Source: DATCJU01 sp036562635
Lineage (GTDB): Bacteria; Actinomycetota; Actinomycetes; Mycobacteriales; Pseudonocardiaceae
DNA length: 19,386 nt
Assembly: GCA_036562635.1 (NCBI GenBank)
Contig: DATCJU010000096.1
Coordinates: forward strand, 1-19,386
Direction of reading: 5' to 3'
Of the stretch, positions 13,454-19,386 are shown piece by piece (position 1 is the stretch's first letter; each line of letters opens with the position of its first letter). Below the pieces are notes generated by a model that searched no databases, was not told where the DNA came from, and saw nothing but the letters and a program-made list of their open reading frames with translations. The translations under genes and the position numbers were made by a program.

Positions 13454-14565
13454 GACGCACCTCCGCTGTTGGACGCGGCCGACACCGGCTCGGCGGACCC
13501 ACCGTTGGTGGCACCGAGCTGCCGGCCGACCCGGCGCTGCTCGGCGGCCAGCTCGAAGCGCCGGACGACCTCGTAGGCCACCACGACGGACAGCACGATG
13601 GATCCCTGCATGATCGTCACGATCTCCCTCGGCACGCCGACGTTGTCCAACGCCAGTGCCGACTTGTCCAGGAACGCCCACAGCAGGGCGCCGAACGCGA
13701 TGCCCGCGGGGTGGTTGCGTCCGAGCAGGGCGATGGCGATACCGGTGAAGCCGTAGCCGGCCGGCGAAGTGATCAGGTAGGTGTGGTCCCGGCCGAGGAG
13801 TTCCGGCATCGCCACCAGACCGGCCACCGCGCCGGAGAGCAGCATGGCGACCAGGATCATCCGCCGGGCGTTGACCCCACCCGCGGTGGCCGCGGTCGGG
13901 GACTCGCCCGAGGCCCGCAGTTCGAAGCCGAACCGGGTGCGGTTCATCATCACCCAGTAGCCGACGCCGAGCGCGACCGCCAGCAGCACCAGACCGAACA
14001 GGGTGCCGGCGTCACCCAGCGGGATGCCGGGCACCCAGCCGCTCTCGGGGATCTCGGCGGTGCCGATGTTGTTGCCCCGCAGCACACCAAAGGTGTCCTG
14101 GCGGATCAGGTAGGCGATGATCCCCCCGGCGATCGCGTTCAGCATGATCGTGGAGATCACCTCGTGCACGTTCCGGGTGACCTTCAGGATCGCCGGGAGC
14201 GCGGCGTACAGGGCGCCGGTCAGCATCGCCACCAGGATGATCACCAGGGCGTGCAGGCCGGCGGGGAGCTGGATCGAGGCGCCGACGATGGCCGCGACGA
14301 CCGCCGCCACCCGGTACTGGCCCTCGACACCGATGTTGAACAGGTTCATCTGGAACCCGATCGCCACCGCCAGGGCCGCCAGGTAGTAGGTGGCCGCCGA
14401 GTTGACGATGTCGACGGCCGTGGTGCCCTCACCGACCTGCCCCACCATGGCGCCCAGGGCACGTCCCGGGTTCGCCCCGGAGATCAGCAGGGTCACCGCG
14501 CACAGCAGCGCGGAGAACACGATCGCCAGCAGCGGCGGGAGCAGCCGCCCGCGCAGGGTGCCCAT
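13450..14565 (-). CDS. Nucleoside ABC importer permease, first subunit (BPD_transp_2 family)
   Basis: 371 aa, ATG start sharing its A with the TGA stop of the ATPase gene (TGATG), so strictly coupled. About eight to ten membrane segments are visible. Markers are GFQMNLFNIGVEGQYRVAA, the NVHEVISTIMLNAIAGGIIAYL segment, the coupling loop FGFELRASGESPTAATAGGVNARR and GYGFTGIAIALLGRNHPAG. These correspond to the NupP/YufP-like permease of BMP-dependent nucleoside importers. The Ser/Ala/Gly-rich tail after the last helix is probably disordered. The gene forms the translocation pore with the following permease, which overlaps its stop by four bases. Confidence 0.95.
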   Translation of the reverse strand: MGTLRGRLLPPLLAIVFSALLCAVTLLISGANPGRALGAMVGQVGEGTTAVDIVNSAATYYLAALAVAIGFQMNLFNIGVEGQYRVAAVVAAIVGASIQLPAGLHALVIILVAMLTGALYAALPAILKVTRNVHEVISTIMLNAIAGGIIAYLIRQDTFGVLRGNNIGTAEIPESGWVPGIPLGDAGTLFGLVLLAVALGVGYWVMMNRTRFGFELRASGESPTAATAGGVNARRMILVAMLLSGAVAGLVAMPELLGRDHTYLITSPAGYGFTGIAIALLGRNHPAGIAFGALLWAFLDKSALALDNVGVPREIVTIMQGSIVLSVVVAYEVVRRFELAAEQRRVGRQLGATNGGSAEPVSAASNSGGAS

Positions 14566-16196
14566 CAGCCCTCACCTCCCTGGTCCGCTGCCTCCGCGGC
14601 GTCGGACGCCTCGGTGGCGCCGTCGGAGGTGTGCTCGTCCTGCGCCCGGTCCGCACCGGTCATGGCGGCACCGAGTTCCTTCGGTGTCACGGTGGCCGGG
14701 TCGGCATCCGCGACGAGCCTGCCGCGCAACATGACCTTGATCGTGTCGGACAGCCCGATCAGCTCGTCCAGGTCCGCGGAGATGAGCAGCACGGCCAGGC
14801 CCTCCGCCCGTGCCTGGCGGATGCGGTCCCAGATCAGCGCCTGCGCCCCGACGTCCACACCGCGGGTGGGGTGCGAGGCGATGAGCAGCACCGGGTCCGC
14901 GGACAACTCCCGCCCCACCACGAGCTTCTGCTGGTTGCCGCCGGACAGCGCCGCGGCCGGCACCTCGATGCCCGGGGTGCGCACGTCGAACTCGCGCACG
15001 ATCCGTTCGGTGTCGGCCCGGGCGCCGGCCAGGTCGAGCCACCCGCCACGGGCGACGGGACGGCGGGTCTGGTGCCCGAGGATGCGGTTGGCCCACAGCG
15101 GCTGGGACAGCAGCAGACCGTGCCGGGTGCGGTCCTCGGGGACGTAGCCGATACCGGCCTCCCGACGGGCGAGGGTGCCGGCCCTGGTCAGGTCGCGCCC
15201 GTTCAGCAGCACCCGGCCCGCGCTGATCCGGCGCATGCCCATGATCGCCTCGACCAGCTCGGTCTGCCCGTTGCCCTCGACACCGGCGATGCCGACCACC
15301 TCACCGGCGCGAACCACCAGGTCGATGCCGGAGAGCAGGGCGCGGTCCGAACCGTCGTCGGCACGCAGCTCCAGGCCCTCCAGCCGCAGCACCTCCTGGC
15401 CGGCGGCCGCGGACTCCCTGGTCTCCGGGCTGGGCAGCTCGCTGCCGACCATCATCTCGGCCAGTTCCCGACTGCTGATGGTCTTCGGGTCTGCGGTGCC
15501 GACCGTGGTGCCACGGCGGATCACGGTGATGCTGTCGGCGATCGCCCGCACCTCGTCGAGCTTGTGCGAGATGAACAGGAACGTGTAGCCCTGGTCCCGC
15601 ATGGCGCGCAGGCTGGTGAACAGCTCCTCGACCTCCTGCGGCACCAGCACCGCGGTCGGCTCGTCGAGGATGACGATGCGCGCGCCCCGGTACAGCACCT
15701 TGAGGATCTCCACGCGCTGGCGGTCGGCCACGCCGAGACGCTCGACCAGCACGTCGGGGTCGATCCGGAAGCCGGTCTGCTCGGCGAGTTCGACGATGCG
15801 CCGCCGGGCCCGGTTGCCGATGCCGTGCAGGTGCTCGGCCCCGAGCACCACGTTCTCCAGCACGGTGAGGTTGTCGGCCAGCATGAAGTGCTGGTGCACC
15901 ATGCCGATACCGGCGGCGATGGCGTCGGCCGGTGACCGGAAGTGCACCTGCCTGCCGTTGATCTCGATGGTCCCCTCGTCCGGGTGCTGCATCCCGTAGA
16001 GGATCTTCATCAGGGTCGACTTGCCGGCGCCGTTCTCCCCGCACAGCGCGTGCACCTCGCCGCGGCGCACCCGCAGGTGGATGTCACGGTTGGCCACCAC
16101 GCCGGGGAACCGTTTGGTGATGCCGGTGAGCACCACGGCGTCCGGGCCGTCCGTACGGTCGGGCGGACCCAGGTCTTCGAGGGTGGGGGTGGTCAT
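14565..16196 (-). CDS. Nucleoside ABC importer ATPase, tandem NBD with degenerate second site
   Basis: 543 aa from ATG 16196 with AAGGAG ten bases upstream; an in-frame ATG at 16226 has less support. It has two fused nucleotide-binding domains, as in RbsA/NupO-type sugar and nucleoside importers. NBD1 has Walker A GENGAGKST (53-61), Q-loop Gln102, Walker B IVILDE (174-179) and the switch His211; its signature is the variant LGVADRQ. NBD2 has LSGGNQQ (417-423), but its Walker A reads GVEGNGQTE with Gln311 instead of Lys, and its Walker B reads LLIASHPTRG with Ser441-His442 in place of Asp-Glu. One catalytic site per protein is therefore expected, which is common in this subfamily. The Ala/Asp/Glu-rich C-terminal tail is disordered. 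It energises the two downstream permeases, to which it is translationally coupled. Confidence 0.97.
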   Translation of the reverse strand: MTTPTLEDLGPPDRTDGPDAVVLTGITKRFPGVVANRDIHLRVRRGEVHALCGENGAGKSTLMKILYGMQHPDEGTIEINGRQVHFRSPADAIAAGIGMVHQHFMLADNLTVLENVVLGAEHLHGIGNRARRRIVELAEQTGFRIDPDVLVERLGVADRQRVEILKVLYRGARIVILDEPTAVLVPQEVEELFTSLRAMRDQGYTFLFISHKLDEVRAIADSITVIRRGTTVGTADPKTISSRELAEMMVGSELPSPETRESAAAGQEVLRLEGLELRADDGSDRALLSGIDLVVRAGEVVGIAGVEGNGQTELVEAIMGMRRISAGRVLLNGRDLTRAGTLARREAGIGYVPEDRTRHGLLLSQPLWANRILGHQTRRPVARGGWLDLAGARADTERIVREFDVRTPGIEVPAAALSGGNQQKLVVGRELSADPVLLIASHPTRGVDVGAQALIWDRIRQARAEGLAVLLISADLDELIGLSDTIKVMLRGRLVADADPATVTPKELGAAMTGADRAQDEHTSDGATEASDAAEAADQGGEG

Positions 16197-16231
16197 GTGG
16201 TTGCTGCTCCTTCGAGCTCCCGGCACGCCCG

Positions 16232-16264
16232 GGGCCCGGGAAGGAGCAACTCCCTCCCGGGCCC
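16232..16264 (-). repeat. Hairpin between the binding-lipoprotein gene and the ATPase gene
   Basis: 10 bp arms (16232-16241 with 16255-16264), one mismatch, then 4 bp more (16243-16246 with 16250-16253) and a 3-base loop. In the transcript it follows the lipoprotein stop by 21 bases. Such hairpins commonly stabilise binding-protein mRNA or partly stop transcription, giving more binding protein than ATPase. Confidence 0.6.
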
Positions 16265-16285
16265 ACAGGCACGGCTGCTGCCGGG

Positions 16286-17425
16286 TCAGCTGACCGGCTG
16301 GTCGGAAACCTTGATCTGACCGGAGATGATCTGCGCCTTGTACGCCTCGAGCACGTCCTTGATGTCGTCGATCTTGCCGCCCGAGGTGGAGTAGCCGACA
16401 CCGTCGACGCTGAGGTCGAACACCTTCGGCAGGGAGGCGAGGTCGTTCTTGGCGACCGCCTTGACGTAGTCGTACACGGCGACGTCGACCCGCTTGAGCA
16501 TCGACGTGATGATCACGTCACGCTCGTTCTCCACCGTCTTCTGGTTGTACTGGTCGGAGTCGACGCCGATGGCCTGCACACCGGCCGCCTTGGCCGCGGT
16601 GAACACGCCCTTACCGGAGGCGCCGGCGGCGTGGTAGAGCACGTCCGCACCCGACTCGATCATGCCGCGGGCGGCCTCGTTGCCCTTGTTCGGGTCCTGG
16701 AACCCGGTGAAGTCGCCGGCCGGGGTCAGGTACTTCTTCTCGATCTTGATGTCGGGAGCGGCCGCCTTGGCGCCCTGGACGAAACCGGCCTCGAACTTGG
16801 CGATCAGCGGGGTCTCCACACCGCCGATGAAGCCGATGTGGCAGTTCTTGCTCTTGTAGGCGGCGGCCACACCGACCAGGAACGAGCCCTGCTCCTCGGC
16901 GAAGACCAGCGGGGTGACGTTCGGCGCACCCTCGACCGTCGCGTCGACGATGGCGAACTGGGTGTCCGGGAACTCGGGGGCGACGACCTTGAGCGCCTCG
17001 GCGTAGGCGAATCCGACGGCGATGATCGGGTTGTGGCCGTCACGGGCGAGCTGGCGCAGACGCGTCTGCTTGGCGTCCTCCGGCTCCTGCGGCGCCGCGG
17101 TCAGCTCGGTGGGCTTGGGCAGGCCCATCTCGGCCTGGGCCCGGTCCAGACCGGCGGCGGCAGCATCGTTGAACGAGGCGTCACCACGGCCACCGATGTC
17201 GAAGGCCAGACCGACCTTCAACGCACTCGCGTCCACCTTCTCCTCGGATTCGGTGGTGGTGCTGGTACCGGCTGCGGCCTGCGGCTTCTCCACCGTCTTG
17301 CACGGCTGGCCGCCCTGGGCGGCGCCACCCGTGTTCCCACCGCCCGTGTCCTTGGCACACGCGGACAGCGCCAACGCGCTGGTGAGCGCGACGGCCGCGA
17401 TCGCGAGGCCCCGCATTCGACGCAC
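16286..17425 (-). CDS. BMP/PnrA-family nucleoside-binding lipoprotein
   Basis: 379 aa from GTG 17425, chosen because a GGAGGGAGAG ribosome site lies six bases upstream; the ATG at 17443 would place that site inside the gene. The signal peptide has basic residues RRMR, a hydrophobic stretch and lipobox LSAC (20-23), so Cys23 becomes the lipid anchor. A disordered Gly/Thr/Glu-rich spacer (about 24-65) follows. The mature domain has the PnrA/Med fold: VGLAFDIGGRGDASFNDAAAAGL (ligand-binding Asp and Phe), IIAVGFAYAEAL, FAEEQGSFLVGVAAA, IGFIGGVETPLIAKFEAGFVQGAKA and GVDSDQYNQ. It should capture nucleosides outside the membrane for the ABC permeases. It is the first gene of the minus-strand operon; the promoter must lie in the 459-base divergent gap with sdhC. 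Confidence 0.95.
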   Translation of the reverse strand: MRRMRGLAIAAVALTSALALSACAKDTGGGNTGGAAQGGQPCKTVEKPQAAAGTSTTTESEEKVDASALKVGLAFDIGGRGDASFNDAAAAGLDRAQAEMGLPKPTELTAAPQEPEDAKQTRLRQLARDGHNPIIAVGFAYAEALKVVAPEFPDTQFAIVDATVEGAPNVTPLVFAEEQGSFLVGVAAAYKSKNCHIGFIGGVETPLIAKFEAGFVQGAKAAAPDIKIEKKYLTPAGDFTGFQDPNKGNEAARGMIESGADVLYHAAGASGKGVFTAAKAAGVQAIGVDSDQYNQKTVENERDVIITSMLKRVDVAVYDYVKAVAKNDLASLPKVFDLSVDGVGYSTSGGKIDDIKDVLEAYKAQIISGQIKVSDQPVS

Positions 17426-17608
17426 GGCTGACTCTCCCTCCATGACAACTGGACCGGCCGGGCCGCTCACTGCCACCGCTGTGTGATCCGGCCAGGCTCC
17501 AGACGGGTGACCGTACTCACCGGTATCGCGGTCCGATAGCTGGGATGACCCCCTGTGACCGAATCGTTGGCGCCTGAATGGATCCACCCGCCCGCCAGGC
17601 GGTCTCCC

Positions 17609-17631
17609 GTGACGGAGAAGTCACTCTCCGT
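17609..17631. promoter_or_regulatory. Two overlapping inverted repeats, possible operator
   Basis: GTGAC-N6-GTCAC (17609-17624) and ACGGAGA-N6-TCTCCGT (17612-17631) share bases and have the same spacer length. They could be alternative protein sites or mutually exclusive RNA hairpins. The site is about 190 bases from the lipoprotein start and 250 from sdhC. Confidence 0.4.
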
Positions 17632-17789
17632 ATTGCCGTGTTCACCGTGGCAGCAGGACGGCGACGGGGTGTCATCCCCACGTCTACCGGAACGAATGCG
17701 GCGCTCAGCGTAGGTGGGGCACCCGGTTCCGGCATGTCTGATCAGTCACAAGCACCAGGGACCGGTGGGCCACGAGGTGCGCACGGGAC

Positions 17790-17795
17790 TAGCAT
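17790..17795 (+). promoter_or_regulatory. Candidate -10 box for the sdh operon
   Basis: TAGCAT fits TANNNT. Transcription would start near 17802 and give a leader of about 80 bases containing the nested dyad at 17810-17848. No good -35 box is seen, so confidence is low. Confidence 0.3.
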
Positions 17796-17884
17796 CCGGT
17801 GGGTCAAGGCCCCGTGAACAGCCCTGTTCGCAACGGCTGGCCACGGGGAGCACAAGTCCACCAGCGACGTTGGAGGCCGTCCGC

Positions 17885-18331
17885 ATGGCCAGCACCACCG
17901 CCTCCGAGGCGCGCATGGGCGGCGCGCCGGCGCGGGAGGGCACCTCCCGTACCGGCGGGACGCTCTACCGCGGCGATCTCGGCATGTGGTCGTGGGTAGC
18001 GCACCGGATCACCGGTGTGCTCACGTTCTTCTTCCTGTTCGTACACGTGCTGGACACCGCACTGGTACGGGTGTCACCGAACGCCTACGACCAGGTCATC
18101 GAGACCTACAAGCACCCGCTCATGGTCCTGCTGGAGCTGGGCCTGGTCGCCGCCGTGCTGTTCCACGCACTGAACGGTGTCCGAGTGATGCTGGTCGACT
18201 TCTGGGCCAAGGGCACGCAGTACCAGCGTCCGATGCTGTGGGTCGTCCTCGCCCTGTGGCTGCTGGTGATGGTGCCCGGTGCGTACCACCTGCTCAGCAA
18301 GGCGATCACTCAGCTGTTCGGGGGGGCCTGA
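17885..18331 (+). CDS. sdhC: Succinate dehydrogenase cytochrome b556 subunit
   Basis: 148 aa from ATG 17885, with GGAGG eight bases upstream; the frame open from 17714 is upstream sequence without a ribosome site. SdhC is one of the two membrane anchors carrying heme b and the quinone site of complex II. After a 30-residue Ala/Thr/Arg-rich cytosolic start come three membrane helices (about 39-62, 78-104 and 117-139). The motif VAHRITGVLTFFF fits the conserved HRxTG of the family, and LFHALNGVRVMLVDFW contains His94, the likely heme ligand. It is the first gene of sdhCDA(B); the stop is one base from the sdhD ATG. Confidence 0.93.
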   Translation: MASTTASEARMGGAPAREGTSRTGGTLYRGDLGMWSWVAHRITGVLTFFFLFVHVLDTALVRVSPNAYDQVIETYKHPLMVLLELGLVAAVLFHALNGVRVMLVDFWAKGTQYQRPMLWVVLALWLLVMVPGAYHLLSKAITQLFGGA

Positions 18332-18332
18332 C

Positions 18333-18758
18333 ATGGCAGCCACGATCGAGACGACCGCAGGCCTCCAGGCTCCTCGCCGGCGGCAGCGCCCGGCGGCCCG
18401 GCGCAGCAACTTCGAGCTGTACAGCTGGCTCTTCATGCGGCTGTCCGGCCTGGCGCTGATCCTGCTGGTGCTGGGCCACATGACGATCATGCTCTTCCTG
18501 GACGGCGGCGTGCAGCGCATCAACTTCGCGTTCGTCGCGGGTCGATGGGCCTCGCCGTTCTGGCAGTTCTGGGACCTGTCGATGCTGTGGCTGGCCCAGC
18601 TGCACGGTGCGAACGGCCTGCGCACGATCATCAACGACTACGCGCGCAAGGACGCCACGCGGTTCTGGCTGAAGATGCTGCTCTACACCGCGACAGTGCT
18701 GATCGTCGCGCTCGGCACGTTCGTCATCTTCACCTTCGACCCGAACATCGGGAACTGA
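18333..18758 (+). CDS. sdhD: Succinate dehydrogenase hydrophobic membrane anchor subunit
   Basis: 141 aa. ATG lies one base after the sdhC stop, using the G-rich end of sdhC as ribosome site. A basic N-terminus (APRRRQRPAARR) precedes three membrane helices: about 32-55 (WLFMRLSGLALILLVLGHM), 77-100 and 112-135. RLSGLALILLVLGH (His49) and LAQLHGANGLRTIINDY (His91) are the conserved blocks of actinobacterial SdhD; His91 is the probable second heme-contact residue. Together with SdhC it anchors SdhAB to the cytoplasmic membrane and reduces menaquinone. Translation is coupled to sdhC. Confidence 0.93.
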   Translation: MAATIETTAGLQAPRRRQRPAARRSNFELYSWLFMRLSGLALILLVLGHMTIMLFLDGGVQRINFAFVAGRWASPFWQFWDLSMLWLAQLHGANGLRTIINDYARKDATRFWLKMLLYTATVLIVALGTFVIFTFDPNIGN

Positions 18759-18804
18759 TCCGACACACACCGTTCCCGACCCGTCGGGCGGCAGGGAGAG
18801 AGCA

Positions 18805-19386
18805 ATGCAGTTCCACAAGTACGACGTCGTGATCGTCGGCGCGGGCGGTGCCGGCATGCGCGCCGCGATCGAGGCCGGGCAGCGCTGCCGTACCGCCGTG
18901 CTGACCAAGCTCTACCCGACCCGATCCCACACCGGCGCGGCGCAGGGCGGTATGTGTGCCGCTCTGGCCAACGTCGAGGAGGACAACTGGGAGTGGCACA
19001 CCTTCGACACCGTCAAGGGCGGTGACTACCTCGTCGACCAGGATGCCGCGGAGATCATGGCCAAGGAGGCCATCGACGCGGTCATCGACCTGGAGCACAT
19101 GGGCCTGCCCTTCAACCGCACGCCCGAGGGCAAGATCGACCAGCGTCGCTTCGGCGGCCACACCGCCGAGCACGGCAAGGCCCCCGTGCGCCGCGCCTGC
19201 TACGCCGCGGACCGCACCGGCCACATGATCCTGCAGACGCTCTACCAGCAGTGCGTCGCCCGGGACGTGGAGTTCTTCAACGAGTTCTACGTGCTCGACG
19301 TGCTGCTCGACACCGACCTGCGCGGCGGGGACGTCCCCGCCGGCCAGGAGGTCAAGGTGGCGGGCGTCGTGGCCTACGACCTGGCC
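18805..19386 (+). CDS. sdhA: Succinate dehydrogenase flavoprotein subunit, N-terminal part (3' end outside window)
   Basis: The first 194 residues are present and the frame runs to the last base. ATG preceded by GGGAGAG. SdhA oxidises succinate to fumarate with covalently bound FAD. Visible are the FAD Rossmann motif VVIVGAGGAGMRAA (8-21), the flavinylation motif RSHTGAAQGGMCAAL with His42, the TVKGGDYLVDQDAAEIM segment, RRFGGHTAEHG and the GHMILQTLYQQ helix. It lies 46 bases after sdhD. About two thirds of the usual roughly 580-residue protein, and the expected sdhB, lie beyond the window. No oddities are seen in the visible part. Confidence 0.98.
   Translation, partial: MQFHKYDVVIVGAGGAGMRAAIEAGQRCRTAVLTKLYPTRSHTGAAQGGMCAALANVEEDNWEWHTFDTVKGGDYLVDQDAAEIMAKEAIDAVIDLEHMGLPFNRTPEGKIDQRRFGGHTAEHGKAPVRRACYAADRTGHMILQTLYQQCVARDVEFFNEFYVLDVLLDTDLRGGDVPAGQEVKVAGVVAYDLA

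Larger units (their letters stand above)
17426..17884. other. 459-base divergent regulatory region between the nucleoside operon and sdhC
   Basis: No gene is supported here. Visible elements are the lipoprotein ribosome site (just inside the 17425-17443 stretch), two overlapping inverted repeats at 17609-17631, a -10-like TAGCAT at 17790-17795, a 14 bp dyad GAACAG-CC-CTGTTC at 17816-17829 nested between CCCCGTG (17810-17816) and CACGGGG (17842-17848), and the sdhC ribosome site GGAGG at 17872-17876. The promoter of the nucleoside operon is not obvious. Confidence 0.65.

Noticed and set aside
11723..13576. 617-codon plus-strand open frame across cdd and a permease
   Set aside because: It is the antisense of two firmly identified genes; the translation is Gln/His/Arg/Gly-rich without domains.
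13454..13681. Upstream extension of the second permease frame
   Set aside because: It is entirely inside the first permease; the GTG at 13453 with a four-base stop/start overlap is the natural start.
17609..17624. CRP/GlxR-type site at GTGAC...GTCAC
   Set aside because: The GTGA-to-TCAC gap is 8 bases, not the 6 of TGTGA-N6-TCACA, so it does not match that family's consensus.

Overview
The window is very GC-rich DNA (roughly 70% by eye) with GTG/TTG starts, strong GGAGG-type ribosome sites, TANNNT-like -10 boxes and type VII (ESX) secretion-linked genes. This points to a filamentous or mycolic-type actinobacterium, most likely Pseudonocardiales. No tRNA, rRNA, CRISPR array, insertion sequence or phage gene was found. 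The gene order from the Rv3311-like protein through add, deoA, cdd and sdhC-D-A matches, as I recall it, the Mycobacterium tuberculosis Rv3311-Rv3318 neighbourhood. Here a nucleoside ABC transporter lies between cdd and sdhC, and a coiled-coil gene lies between add and deoA.

Layout. Positions 1-2580 (+): the end of deoC and two coupled aldehyde-dehydrogenase-like genes. The first is full length but has Arg at the catalytic Cys position; the second is only a half-length NAD-domain relative. Together they resemble a split ALDH16-type two-domain protein. Positions 2659-3264 (-): a SUKH/SMI1-KNR4 protein. Positions 3472-6143 (+): an orphan ESX-substrate cluster made of an EspC-like small protein, a WXG-polyglycine-NlpC/P60 hydrolase and two YbaB/EbfC-like proteins. 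Positions 6264-7448 (+): an acidic protein with two copies of a conserved domain, related to mycobacterial Rv3311. Positions 7533-8621 (-): adenosine deaminase. Positions 9011-10315 (+): a long coiled-coil protein with heptad and then hendecad repeats. Positions 10401-17425 (-): a six-gene nucleoside uptake and salvage operon, transcribed bmp lipoprotein, ATPase, permease, permease, cdd, deoA. Positions 17885-19386 (+): sdhC, sdhD and the start of sdhA.

How the genes work together. The BMP-type ABC importer brings in nucleosides. Cdd deaminates (deoxy)cytidine, Add deaminates (deoxy)adenosine, and DeoA splits thymidine/deoxyuridine to deoxyribose-1-phosphate. After a mutase not seen here, DeoC makes acetaldehyde and glyceraldehyde-3-phosphate. 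The ALDH-like pair sits where an acetaldehyde oxidase would be expected, yet lacks the catalytic cysteine. Succinate dehydrogenase is a separate, divergently transcribed respiratory operon.

Three convergent gene junctions each carry a perfect 14-17 bp hairpin, which probably ends transcription in both directions. The most unusual items are the cysteine-less split ALDH pair, the ESX-substrate/SUKH island without secretion-machinery genes, the 11 x 11-residue coiled-coil array, and an SOS-box-like dyad with one extra spacer base upstream of that coiled-coil gene.
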